Positions 27,178 to 36,784 of a stretch of DNA of 64,000 nt are shown here, piece after piece (within the stretch, counting starts at the first letter, position 1; each line of letters starts with the position of its first letter). The stretch is taken from positions 19,846 through 83,845 of the forward strand of contig JAFWBM010000044.1 in NCBI GenBank assembly GCA_017507105.1, read 5' to 3'. Under the pieces are notes generated by a model that saw nothing but the letters and a program-made list of their open reading frames with translations, ran no database searches and had not been told where the DNA came from. Source of the stretch: Bacteroidaceae bacterium (lineage in GTDB: Bacteria; Bacteroidota; Bacteroidia; Bacteroidales; Bacteroidaceae). Position numbers and translations under genes: made by a program.

Positions 27178-29106
27178 TTGATTTCTGTTGACAATATAAA
27201 GGTTGATTTTGGAGGGACAAACCTGTTTCATGATGTCAGTTTCATCATTAACAGGAAAGACCGCATAGCGCTTGTAGGCAAAAACGGTGCCGGCAAGAGC
27301 ACATTGTTGCTCATACTATCGGGTGAGCAGATGCCAACTGAGGGTTCTCTCTCCAAACAGCGCAATATAACCATAGGATATCTTCCACAGGTAATGAACC
27401 TGAAAGATGGTCGTACTGTATTTGAAGAGGCCGAAACAGCTTTCGAGCATATTCACGAGATGGAGCATAGGCTTGAGAAACTCAATAATGCTCTCTCTTC
27501 TCGCGAAGATTATGAAAGCGAAGAATACCATGCCATTATAGAGGAGTATACCCATCTTAACGAACAATATACAATGATGGGAGGCAGTCACTATGAGGCC
27601 GAAATAGAACGCGCCCTTATGGGACTTGGATTCCGACGTAGCGATTTCACCCGCCCCACAAGTGAGTTCAGCGGAGGCTGGCGCATGCGTATAGAACTTG
27701 CCAAGTTGCTGCTACGCCACCCCGATTTGCTACTACTAGACGAGCCCACCAACCACCTAGACATTGAAAGTATCAGATGGCTTGAACAGTTCTTGGCACG
27801 TAGCAGCAATGCCGTTCTGCTTGTAAGTCACGACAGGACATTCCTGAATAGTGTAACCAATCGTACCATTGAGATATCGTGCGGAAGGATCTACGATTAC
27901 AAGCTATCGTATGACAAGTTCATGGAGACACGTAAAGAACGACGAGAGCAACAGATTCGCGCCTACGAGAACCAGCAGAAAGAGATTGCCGACATAAAGG
28001 AGTTCATTGAACGTTTCCGATATAAACCAACTAAGGCCGTACAGGTACAAAGTCGCATTAAACAACTCGAGAAGATTGTACCCATTGAGATAGATGAAGA
28101 GGATACAAGCCGTCTGAGGCTTCGTTTTGCCCCGGCAACACGAAGCGGCAACTACCCTGTAATATGCGAGGATGTAACAAAATCATTCGGTAACCACACC
28201 GTATTCAGCAATGTAAACCTGACCATAAACAGAGGTGAAAAAGTTGCCTTTGTTGGACGCAACGGAGAGGGCAAGACAACGCTTGTACGCTGTATTCTGA
28301 ATGAAATCGGATACGACGGCAAGATTACAATAGGCCATGCAGTACAGACTGCATATTTTGCCCAACATCAGGCACAGTTACTCGATGAAAACCTCACAGT
28401 ATTCCAGACAATAGACAATGTAGCTACAGGTGATATACGCCTGCGCATACGTGATATATTGGGAGCATTCATGTTCGGAGGAGAAACATCCGAAAAACCG
28501 GTAAAAGTGTTATCGGGTGGCGAGCGCAGCCGCCTTGCCATGATACGTCTGCTGTTGCAACAGATGAATCTGCTTATACTGGACGAGCCAACCAATCATC
28601 TTGACATGCAGTCGAAAGATGTGCTGAAGGATGCTATACGCGACTTCGATGGCACAGTGATAATAGTAAGCCACGACCGCCATTTCCTCGATGGGCTTGT
28701 AACAAAGGTATACGAATTTGGCGAAGGCAAGGTTAAGGAACATCTTGGTGGCATACAAGAGTACCTTGCATCCAAGAATGTCGATAACATAAATGACGCA
28801 ATAGTAAAGCAACATGTGGCAGAGCTACAACCGACTGCAAAGCCTTCGGCAAGCGAAAGCCGTATGAGTTACGAAGCCGAGAAACAATTACAGAAACAAC
28901 GCCGCAAGCAGGAGCGTCTTGTAGAACAATGCGAAGAGAAAGTCAATGAACTAATGACGGCGATATCGGAACTAGAGACCGCGATGAGCACTCCCGAAGG
29001 TAGTTGCACCGAGAACTTTGAACGTTATGCCTCCCTAAAGAAAGAGCTTTCCGATGCCGAGAGCATGTGGGAGCATGAGATGGAAGAACTTGAAAAATTG
29101 GGATAA
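27178..29106 (+). CDS. ABC-F family ATPase, TTG start
   Basis: The protein has 642 residues and begins with TTG at 27178. No ATG stands near, and the family's conserved opening ISVDNIKVDFGG begins right after it. The first nucleotide-binding domain has Walker A GKNGAGKST (34-42), signature SGGWRMRIELAKLL and DEPTNHLD. A linker (KPTKAVQVQSRIKQLEKI) is followed by the second domain with GRNGEGKTT, LSGGERSRLAMIRLL and DEPTNHLD. A coiled-coil C-terminal tail runs from about residue 565. There are no membrane segments. ABC-F proteins act on the ribosome at the tRNA exit or peptidyl-transfer region. Whether this one is a housekeeping Uup/YbiT type or protects against antibiotics cannot be told. Confidence 0.92.
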   Translation: MISVDNIKVDFGGTNLFHDVSFIINRKDRIALVGKNGAGKSTLLLILSGEQMPTEGSLSKQRNITIGYLPQVMNLKDGRTVFEEAETAFEHIHEMEHRLEKLNNALSSREDYESEEYHAIIEEYTHLNEQYTMMGGSHYEAEIERALMGLGFRRSDFTRPTSEFSGGWRMRIELAKLLLRHPDLLLLDEPTNHLDIESIRWLEQFLARSSNAVLLVSHDRTFLNSVTNRTIEISCGRIYDYKLSYDKFMETRKERREQQIRAYENQQKEIADIKEFIERFRYKPTKAVQVQSRIKQLEKIVPIEIDEEDTSRLRLRFAPATRSGNYPVICEDVTKSFGNHTVFSNVNLTINRGEKVAFVGRNGEGKTTLVRCILNEIGYDGKITIGHAVQTAYFAQHQAQLLDENLTVFQTIDNVATGDIRLRIRDILGAFMFGGETSEKPVKVLSGGERSRLAMIRLLLQQMNLLILDEPTNHLDMQSKDVLKDAIRDFDGTVIIVSHDRHFLDGLVTKVYEFGEGKVKEHLGGIQEYLASKNVDNINDAIVKQHVAELQPTAKPSASESRMSYEAEKQLQKQRRKQERLVEQCEEKVNELMTAISELETAMSTPEGSCTENFERYASLKKELSDAESMWEHEMEELEKLG

Positions 29107-29130
29107 AACAAAAAACATATATATAAAAAA

Positions 29131-31158
29131 ATGAAACGTATATTTATTTATGCATTTGCAGCTATGAGCATGGCTGCATGTACAACAGAAAAGCCTATGG
29201 AATCTAAAATTGATTTGGCAAACCTGGACTTGACAGCAAAGCCGGGTACAGATTTTTATCAGTATGCAACAGGTGGATGGAATAAGAACCATCCGCTTAC
29301 AGATGAATATGCACGCTACGGCCAGTTCGATGCTCTTGCCGAAAGATGTCGTGAGCAGCTGAAAGAACTTGTATTGGAGCAGGCTGCCACCAAGAACGAA
29401 ACAGGCAGCAACGCACAGAAAATTGGCGATCTCTATAACCTTGCAATGGACAGCACACGCCGTAACAGCGAGGGTTATGCTCCCATTACTCCTATGCTTA
29501 AGCAGATTGCAGCAATAAAGGATAAGAAAGAGGTTCTTCCTTTGAGTGCAACCCTTATGCGAGAAGGTATTGCCGGTTTCTTCTACACCGGTATAGGTGC
29601 CGACATCATGGATAGCGACAACAATCTGCTCATGTTGTACCAAGCCGGAATATCACTCCCCGAGAAAGAGTACTATTTCGACACAGACGAGGCTACCACA
29701 AACATACGTAACAAGTTCAAGGAACATGTAGTAAAGATGTTCGAGATTTGTGGTTTCGACAACAAACAGGCCCAGAAAAACATGGAGGCTGTAATGAAAA
29801 TAGAGACTCGCATAGCCGACAAGTCATTCAACAGCGTTGAGCTTCGCGACCCGGCAAAGAACTATCATAAGATGAGCTATGCTGAGTTGAAGAAGGAGTT
29901 TCCATCAATAGACTGGGATACATACTTCAACAACCTTCACATTTCGGGAATTAAAGATATAAATGTTTCCCAAATGGCACCCATTGCCGAAGTAAGCAAA
30001 ATTATAAGTGATACCCCACTGAACGAACTTATAGCCTACATGCAATGGAATGTAATAAACAGCACTGCCAATGAACTGAGTGACGAGATAGGCGAACAAA
30101 ACTTCGACTTCTATGGTCGTACCTTATCGGGCAGACAAGCACAGCAACCCCGTTGGAAGCGTGCCCTTGGAATAGTAAATGGTGCTCTGGGCGAGGTTAT
30201 TGGTGAGTTGTACGTAGCAAAGCATTTCCCACCTGCAGCAAAAGAGCGCATGGTACAATTGGTAAAGAATCTTCAGACAGCACTTGGCGAGCGCATAGAT
30301 GCACAAGAGTGGATGAGCGACAGCACCAAACTTGCTGCTCACGAAAAGTTGAATACCTTTACAGTAAAAATAGGTTACCCCGACAAATGGAAGGACTACA
30401 GCAAGCTTGTTATTGACCCTGAAAAGAGCTATACCGAGAACTGTCGCACAATCTCACGTTTTGGATGGGACGATCATGTAGAGCGTTGTCTTAACAAACC
30501 TGTCGACAAAGACGAGTGGCACATGACTCCTCAGACTGTAAATGCATACTACAATCCTACAACAAATGAGATATGTTTCCCCGCAGGTATTCTTCAATAT
30601 CCATTCTTTGACATGGCAGCCGATGATGCATTCAACTATGGAGCCATAGGTGTAGTTATTGGACACGAGATGACACACGGTTTCGATGACAAAGGACGTC
30701 TGTTCGACAAGGAGGGTAACTACAAGGAGTGGTGGACAGCCAAAGACTCAGAGAGTTTCAATGCACGTACAAAGGTTATCATAGATCACTTCAACAACAT
30801 TGAGGTTCTCCCCGGTTTGAAGGCAAATGGAGAACTTACTGTAGGCGAGAACATTGCCGATCACGGAGGTCTTACAATATCAATGCAGGCATTCCGCAAT
30901 GCAACAAAAGATAAGCAGCTTCCCGTTATAGACGGATTTACCCCCGAACAGCGTTTCTATCTTGCATACTCGAACGTATGGGCAGGAAACATACGCGACG
31001 AGGAGATACGCAACCGCACAAAGAGTGACCCACACTCTCTTGGACGTTGGCGTGTAAATGGCACACTGCCCCATATAGAAGATTGGTACAAAGCATTTGG
31101 AATAACAGAATCAGATCCTCTATATATACCTGTCGAGGAGCGTCTGAACATATGGTAA
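29131..31158 (+). CDS. M13 family zinc endopeptidase lipoprotein (neprilysin/PepO-like)
   Basis: The protein has 675 residues. The signal peptide ends in MAAC (Cys17), giving an envelope lipoprotein. The M13 N-terminal domain starts at DFYQYATGGWNKNHP. The catalytic HEMTH lies at residues 512-516 in VIGHEMTHGFDDKG, the third zinc ligand is Glu573 in GENIADHGG, and the substrate-binding NAYYNPTTNEICFPAGILQ is present. It ends with the family's C-terminal Trp. It cleaves oligopeptides in the periplasm or at the surface. It starts 24 bp after the ABC-F stop and is followed 15 bp later by metA. Confidence 0.94.
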   Translation: MKRIFIYAFAAMSMAACTTEKPMESKIDLANLDLTAKPGTDFYQYATGGWNKNHPLTDEYARYGQFDALAERCREQLKELVLEQAATKNETGSNAQKIGDLYNLAMDSTRRNSEGYAPITPMLKQIAAIKDKKEVLPLSATLMREGIAGFFYTGIGADIMDSDNNLLMLYQAGISLPEKEYYFDTDEATTNIRNKFKEHVVKMFEICGFDNKQAQKNMEAVMKIETRIADKSFNSVELRDPAKNYHKMSYAELKKEFPSIDWDTYFNNLHISGIKDINVSQMAPIAEVSKIISDTPLNELIAYMQWNVINSTANELSDEIGEQNFDFYGRTLSGRQAQQPRWKRALGIVNGALGEVIGELYVAKHFPPAAKERMVQLVKNLQTALGERIDAQEWMSDSTKLAAHEKLNTFTVKIGYPDKWKDYSKLVIDPEKSYTENCRTISRFGWDDHVERCLNKPVDKDEWHMTPQTVNAYYNPTTNEICFPAGILQYPFFDMAADDAFNYGAIGVVIGHEMTHGFDDKGRLFDKEGNYKEWWTAKDSESFNARTKVIIDHFNNIEVLPGLKANGELTVGENIADHGGLTISMQAFRNATKDKQLPVIDGFTPEQRFYLAYSNVWAGNIRDEEIRNRTKSDPHSLGRWRVNGTLPHIEDWYKAFGITESDPLYIPVEERLNIW

Positions 31159-31173
31159 TAAAATAAACAAAAA

Positions 31174-32055
31174 GTGTCTATCAAGGTTCCCAAAGGGCTA
31201 CCGGCCCTACAGATAGTTAAGAATGAAGGTGTACCTGTAGAGGAGATGGTTACCTCTACAGGTAACACCCTTCGTATAGCTTTGCTCAATCTGATGCCTA
31301 TGAAAGAGACTACCGAGGTTGACTTCATACGTATACTTGCAGCCTCACCGTATGAAATAGAGCTCACATTGATGAAGCTCGACACACATATTCCCAAGCA
31401 TACCTCGCAGTACCATATGCAGCAATATTACAAGCCGTTCAGCCATCTGAAGGATAAGCATTTCGACGGATTGATAATAACAGGAGCTCCAATTGAGAAA
31501 CTGGCGTTTGAGGATGTGACATATTGGAATGAGCTATGTTCCATTATCGAATGGTCCGAGAAAAATGTTACATCCACACTCTTCATCTGTTGGGCTGCAC
31601 AGGCCGCATTATACAAGAAGTTCGGTATAAATAAATATCTTCTGCCGGAAAAAATGTTCGGAATCTTTGCACATACAATCCTGCGCCCCGATATTCTCTT
31701 GTTCAAAGAGATGGGCAATAGATTCAATGCGCCTCAGAGCCGCCATACTGAGTTACGCGAAGAGGATATAAGAAAAGAAAAACGAATTGAGTTACTTGCA
31801 ACATCCCAGATATCGGGTGTACATATAATACAAGAACTGAATACAAAAAACTTCTTCATTACAGGTCACTCGGAATATGCGACAAACACACTTGACAACG
31901 AATATAAGCGTGATATTTCAAAAGGAGAGAAGATAGAAATTCCACATAACTACTACCCCGGAGACAATCCACAATTGCCGCCGATAAACAGTTGGCAAGA
32001 AGATGGGAAAAAACTATTCTGCAATTGGTTGCAATATTATGTACACAACCAATAA
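31174..32055 (+). CDS. metA: Homoserine O-acyltransferase MetA, likely acetyl-specific
   Basis: The protein has 293 residues from a GTG start at 31174 (SIKVPKGLPALQ, as in the family). The nucleophile is Cys139 in FICWAAQAA, and the catalytic His and Glu lie in ITGHSEY. In the specificity loop LIITGAPIEKL, Glu108 aligns with Glu111 of Bacillus MetA, which uses acetyl-CoA. E. coli, a succinyl enzyme, has Gly there. The product is therefore probably O-acetylhomoserine for methionine synthesis, although the family is usually named succinyltransferase. It lies 15 bp after the M13 peptidase gene. Confidence 0.92.
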   Translation: MSIKVPKGLPALQIVKNEGVPVEEMVTSTGNTLRIALLNLMPMKETTEVDFIRILAASPYEIELTLMKLDTHIPKHTSQYHMQQYYKPFSHLKDKHFDGLIITGAPIEKLAFEDVTYWNELCSIIEWSEKNVTSTLFICWAAQAALYKKFGINKYLLPEKMFGIFAHTILRPDILLFKEMGNRFNAPQSRHTELREEDIRKEKRIELLATSQISGVHIIQELNTKNFFITGHSEYATNTLDNEYKRDISKGEKIEIPHNYYPGDNPQLPPINSWQEDGKKLFCNWLQYYVHNQ

Positions 32056-32148
32056 GAAACATTCTCTCTACAAAGCACACCGCAAAGCAGAGTTATGTTT
32101 CTCTATTCGCATACAGACACTATAGTATAAAGTATAATACACAACAAC

Positions 32149-34188
32149 ATGAAAAGAACAGCCTACCTACTGACACTGCTACTGATTGTTACAGGATGTA
32201 CAAAAGAGCCGGTAGCGCCATTGAACATTATTCCAATGCCGCAAAGTTGCCAGCTTCAAAACAAGATTTTCGAGTTGAGCGAGAATCCGCAATTCACTGT
32301 TTCGGCAGACGAAAACACATGCAAGAGTATTGCCGAATATATCTGTTCACTCTTCCCTACAGCGAACCTGGCAGCAGAAGGCGAGTTGACACTGCAGATA
32401 TTAGAGCAGGTAGAGAATATCACATCACCCGAAGGATATACAATAAAAACCGACGGAAACGGCATAAAAATATGCAGTACCTCGGAAAGTGGTCTATTCT
32501 ACGCGCTTCAAACCATATTGCAATGTATTGACAACGAAGGTGGCGTCCCATATGGAACCATTATAGATGAACCACGTTTTGCATATCGTGGAATGATGCT
32601 CGACGTATCACGTCACTTCTTTGACAAAGATTTTGTAATTAAACAGATAGATGCCATATCACGCTACAAGATGAATCGTCTGCATCTTCACCTTACCGAT
32701 GCAGCCGGATGGCGCATAGAGATTAAGAAGTATCCACGACTGACACAGTTTGCAGCATGGCGCCATGCCGAGACATGGAAAGAATGGTGGAACAGTGGCA
32801 GAAAATATGTAGATGAGGGAAGTGCCGAAGCATACGGAGGTTATTACACCCAAGATGACATTCGAGAGATTGTTGCATATGCAGCAAAACGCCATGTAAC
32901 AATTGTTCCCGAAATAGAGATGCCTGCACACAGCGAGGAGGTGCTTACAGCATACCCCGAGCTATCATGCACACACGAGCCATACAAACAGGCCGATTTT
33001 TGTATCGGTAACGAAAAGACATTTGAATTCCTGGAGAATGTACTGAGCGAGATAATCGAGTTGTTCCCCTCGGAATATATACATATCGGTGGCGACGAAG
33101 CCGAGAAGAAATCATGGCCCACATGTCCATTATGCCAGAAACGAATGAGAGAAGAGGGACTTAAGGATGTAGATGAGTTGCAGAGCTACCTTATACACCG
33201 CATCGAGAGGTTTGTAAACAGCAAAGGTCGCCAGATTATCGGATGGGATGAGATTCTTGACGGAGGATTGGCACCGAATGCAACAATCATGTCGTGGAGA
33301 GGGACCGAAGGAGGACTTACAGCTGTTGCAGCAGGACACAAGGCTATAATGTCACCCGGCACATTCTGTTATCTGGACCAGTATCAGGACGCTCCGCATA
33401 CACTTCCCGAAGCCATAGGCGGATATCTTCCCTTGAAGAAAGTATACAGCTACAACCCTGTCCCCGAGGAGATGAGCAGCGAGAATGCCAAACTCATATA
33501 TGGTGTACAAGGCAATCTGTGGGCCGAGTATATCCCCACTCCCGAGCACATGGAGATGATGGCATATCCACGCATCCTTGCTATTGCCGAGGTTGGATGG
33601 AGTCAACCCGAGGTTAAATGCTATGACAATTTCCGTAATAGAGCTATAACAGCAGTAGAATACCTACAGAAAAAGGGATACAACCCGTTTGATCTAGCAA
33701 ATGAGACCGGTAATCGCCCCGAGGCCGATGAACAATTGCAACACCTTGCAATAGGCAAGAAAGTTACCTACAACGAGAATGCCCCATACCATGAGAGTTA
33801 TGCAGCCAGCAAGGAGACAACTCTTGTAGATGGAATTCGTGGTGGTTGGAACAACAACGATGGAATCTGGCAAGGATTTGTAAAGGGAGGTATTGATGTT
33901 GTCATCGACCTGGATAAAGAGGAAACCATAACATTCATCGGAGCCGATTTTATGCAGATATGCAATCCTTGGATATTCATGCCATGTGATGTAATAATAT
34001 CGGTATCAAACGACAACAAAGAGTATACACAACTTACACATATCAAGCACGAAGTTATTAAAGACGATGCTCTGACCTTCAAGAATTTTGGTTGGCAAGG
34101 TGAGACAAAGGCACGCTACATCCGCTATGAAGCCAAGAGCAGTTGCGAAGGCGGTTGGTTGTTCACCGATGAGATTGTGGTAAAGTAA
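32149..34188 (+). CDS. GH20 beta-N-acetylhexosaminidase lipoprotein
   Basis: The protein has 679 residues with a lipoprotein signal ending in VTGC (Cys17). The GH20b N-domain (LNIIPMPQSCQLQ to about residue 140) is followed by the catalytic barrel, with YRGMMLDVSRHFFDKDF and KMNRLHLHLTDAAGWRIEIK. The catalytic pair is Asp316-Glu317 in HIGGDEAEKKSW. A C-terminal discoidin-like beta domain starts near residue 560 (TTLVDGIRGGWNNNDGIWQGF) and probably binds sugar. It removes terminal GlcNAc or GalNAc from host or dietary glycans in the periplasm or on the surface. It may work with the GH130 route. It is an independent unit ended by a strong hairpin. Confidence 0.94.
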   Translation: MKRTAYLLTLLLIVTGCTKEPVAPLNIIPMPQSCQLQNKIFELSENPQFTVSADENTCKSIAEYICSLFPTANLAAEGELTLQILEQVENITSPEGYTIKTDGNGIKICSTSESGLFYALQTILQCIDNEGGVPYGTIIDEPRFAYRGMMLDVSRHFFDKDFVIKQIDAISRYKMNRLHLHLTDAAGWRIEIKKYPRLTQFAAWRHAETWKEWWNSGRKYVDEGSAEAYGGYYTQDDIREIVAYAAKRHVTIVPEIEMPAHSEEVLTAYPELSCTHEPYKQADFCIGNEKTFEFLENVLSEIIELFPSEYIHIGGDEAEKKSWPTCPLCQKRMREEGLKDVDELQSYLIHRIERFVNSKGRQIIGWDEILDGGLAPNATIMSWRGTEGGLTAVAAGHKAIMSPGTFCYLDQYQDAPHTLPEAIGGYLPLKKVYSYNPVPEEMSSENAKLIYGVQGNLWAEYIPTPEHMEMMAYPRILAIAEVGWSQPEVKCYDNFRNRAITAVEYLQKKGYNPFDLANETGNRPEADEQLQHLAIGKKVTYNENAPYHESYAASKETTLVDGIRGGWNNNDGIWQGFVKGGIDVVIDLDKEETITFIGADFMQICNPWIFMPCDVIISVSNDNKEYTQLTHIKHEVIKDDALTFKNFGWQGETKARYIRYEAKSSCEGGWLFTDEIVVK

Positions 34189-34203
34189 AACAGCTATAAT
34201 AAG

Positions 34204-34246
34204 AATAAATATAGTGGAAACTGCAAAAGTTTCCACTATATTTATT
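34204..34246. terminator. Bidirectional terminator
   Basis: Perfect 19-bp arms (34204-34222 and 34228-34246) with a 5-nt loop lie between the GH20 gene and the convergent outer membrane protein gene. Confidence 0.88.
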
Positions 34247-34256
34247 TTATACACTA

Positions 34257-36527
34257 TTAGTGACCGAAACGCGAAGTATCTATCTCTTTTACCTCTCTCT
34301 TCTTATAACCTCCGAAACGATATATGAAGTCAAGCGATACATATCTAGTATAAAAGTTATTATCCATACTCATCTTCTGTCCTTTGTAATTCATGGATGT
34401 GTAAGGCGACGATGTATTGAATATATCGTTACACTTGAGGGCAAATACAGCCTTTTTTTTGGCAAAGGTATATTTTAGTCCCCCATTAACAGACCAAACC
34501 GTCTTTATATCGAATGTTCCTTGTGATGCCGGAGTCTGTACAAAAGCACCCAATTCCAAAGTAAAACCATTGGAAAGAATAAATGAATTATCAATATTTC
34601 CAACGAAGACCCAATCATCACGTCTGAATGAGAGGTCGAAATAGTCGTCACAACGCTGATGAATATTCATTCCTACCAACATTAATCTGCTATCCAGCCA
34701 ACTGTCTACTTTCACAGGAATCACCACATTTACCCCAGTAGTAGCCATATAATCCCAATTTAGCATCTTGTATATCAGTGCCAACCGTTCACTAGATTGG
34801 TAAGGGACCTGCGAGAAATACTCTTTTCTATATGTATGGAACAGACCTGCAACATATTTTTGTCGGTATATGTAATTCACATTCAAATCGTAAGTAGTAC
34901 TTGGGTGTAATCCCGGTGTACCATGCACCTCACTATATCCGTCTATATAAGTTACAGCAGATTGCAAAGCCCAATAGCTGGGATAGTTTTTATTGGTAGA
35001 AACTGACGACTGCCATATATGATTGGGATTCTTGAACCATGTCAACGAGGCCTGTGGATAAAAAGAGTATTTTTTATAGTTGCCAATCTTATAATATTCA
35101 CCTGTAGCCGATATTCTGAAATTTACACCATTTGTATATTGCTTGCCAGTAGAGATATAGAATGTTGAAGTATGCTCTTCAAGACTATTGTCAATCATCG
35201 AACTGTTATCATTCCTGCTGCTATTCTGGAAATCATTGTCATCGGTATATTTGTAAGTTGCTCCATACCCCAAAGTCCAACCCTTTCCTAAGGTATGGCT
35301 CTTATCGGCATACAGCGAGAGACTTCTGATGTGTTGCCCCGATGCGACATATATATCGGCTGTTGTACCATTGCTATATACTATATCCATTATTTGCGAA
35401 CCCGACACCTGATAGTCGGTATAATCAATACCCAAAGAGAGCCCGGCGCCTAATTTAGCTCCCAATGATATATTATGCAGGTAATCCTTATCTACATCCT
35501 TAGTACTGAATGCCGTTTGGAAGTTTCCATGAGAATATGTGGTGCCACTGTGGTTCGGTTTCATTTGTCCTGTATATGCGACAGAGAGACTACTCTCCTT
35601 TCCTATATAATAATCGAAGCCCAAACGATAACTATGTACCAATGACTTGCCACGCAGGTCCTCTTTCTGACGGATATCATATAGCGAATCGCCATACATA
35701 TGCAAAGAGGCAAGTCTGTATTTCTGTATAGAAGTATAATAGCCTGTAGAACACATTAGGTCGAGTGACCATTTCGGGGTTGTAAGACGGAAATTTCCAT
35801 TAACACCATAATTGTCAAAAAACCTATTCTGATAATTACCTCCTACCTCGCCCTGCAATGAATAATCATTATTCTTTCTTAGCACCAGATTTATTGCCGC
35901 ACCTCGCACATGATATTGAGGAGGGGCACTATATAGAACCTCGACTTTTTGTACACGGTCTATGGGTACCATTTTCAACATTGCAGTCAACTGTTCACCA
36001 GACATCGTAGATGGTTTTCCATCTATTATGACCGTAAGTGATGAAGCCCCCACCAAGGACAACGTCTCATCTGCATTCTCCATTACACCAGGTATTCTTT
36101 TTATTGCCTCATAGGTATTTGTTACTGTAGTATTCTGAACCAAGGTCTCCAAATTGTAGACAAGTGCACCGTCCTCGACACTTACCATCGGACGCTCTGC
36201 CGTGACTATCAACTCATTCAGAATTGAATCATTGGAGTGCAATACTATTATACCTATAGATTTATCTTTTGAGAAAATCTCTTTCGGATGATACGCTACA
36301 TGTTGGACAATCAGCCTGAAATAATCCATATTGCAAGGTAGTGTGAAAGTACCATCTTGTTGCGTAAGTACAACATCCACCAAAACAGAATCGGACGACC
36401 ACAACACAACACTTGCACCCACGATAGCATTATTGGAACTGTCTACAACTTTTCCGTTCACACTCTGTCCTATAGCATTTGAAACTGCAAGCAGCATCAA
36501 AAAGACAAAAAACACTCTACTTTTCAT
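34257..36527 (-). CDS. Outer membrane beta-barrel protein with N-terminal carboxypeptidase-regulatory-like domain
   Basis: The protein has 756 residues. The signal peptide ends near NAIGQ. A CarboxypepD_reg-like beta-sandwich follows (VNGKVVDSSNNAIVGASVVLW). Then comes a TonB-receptor-type plug (VTAERPMVSVEDGALVYNLE, AIKRIPGVMENADETLSLVG, SLTVIIDGKPS, VEVLYSAPPQYHVRGAAINLVLR). The rest is a barrel rich in aromatic strand ends that closes with YVSLDFIYRFGGYKKREV. This layout is the outer membrane beta-barrel family (OMP_b-brl_3) of TonB-dependent-like proteins. No SusD partner is next to it, so the ligand is unknown. Confidence 0.87.
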   Translation of the reverse strand: MKSRVFFVFLMLLAVSNAIGQSVNGKVVDSSNNAIVGASVVLWSSDSVLVDVVLTQQDGTFTLPCNMDYFRLIVQHVAYHPKEIFSKDKSIGIIVLHSNDSILNELIVTAERPMVSVEDGALVYNLETLVQNTTVTNTYEAIKRIPGVMENADETLSLVGASSLTVIIDGKPSTMSGEQLTAMLKMVPIDRVQKVEVLYSAPPQYHVRGAAINLVLRKNNDYSLQGEVGGNYQNRFFDNYGVNGNFRLTTPKWSLDLMCSTGYYTSIQKYRLASLHMYGDSLYDIRQKEDLRGKSLVHSYRLGFDYYIGKESSLSVAYTGQMKPNHSGTTYSHGNFQTAFSTKDVDKDYLHNISLGAKLGAGLSLGIDYTDYQVSGSQIMDIVYSNGTTADIYVASGQHIRSLSLYADKSHTLGKGWTLGYGATYKYTDDNDFQNSSRNDNSSMIDNSLEEHTSTFYISTGKQYTNGVNFRISATGEYYKIGNYKKYSFYPQASLTWFKNPNHIWQSSVSTNKNYPSYWALQSAVTYIDGYSEVHGTPGLHPSTTYDLNVNYIYRQKYVAGLFHTYRKEYFSQVPYQSSERLALIYKMLNWDYMATTGVNVVIPVKVDSWLDSRLMLVGMNIHQRCDDYFDLSFRRDDWVFVGNIDNSFILSNGFTLELGAFVQTPASQGTFDIKTVWSVNGGLKYTFAKKKAVFALKCNDIFNTSSPYTSMNYKGQKMSMDNNFYTRYVSLDFIYRFGGYKKREVKEIDTSRFGH

Positions 36528-36784
36528 ATATACATGCCGTTTTTTGAGCGTGCAAGATAACCAATTAAAACTGAATAAGGAAATGTTCTTTTACCCCCCC
36601 CATTTTTAACATTTTATAACTAAAAATCTTATACAGAGCACTGTTTATCTCTATTCAGACAAACATCTGATTTCAAAAGTAAAAAGTAGAAGGATTATAT
36701 AAAAGAATTTTAAACTGCTTATTAATGCTTTTAAAAAAAATCACTACATTCGCAAAATAGAATAACCTTAATAAAACATACATT

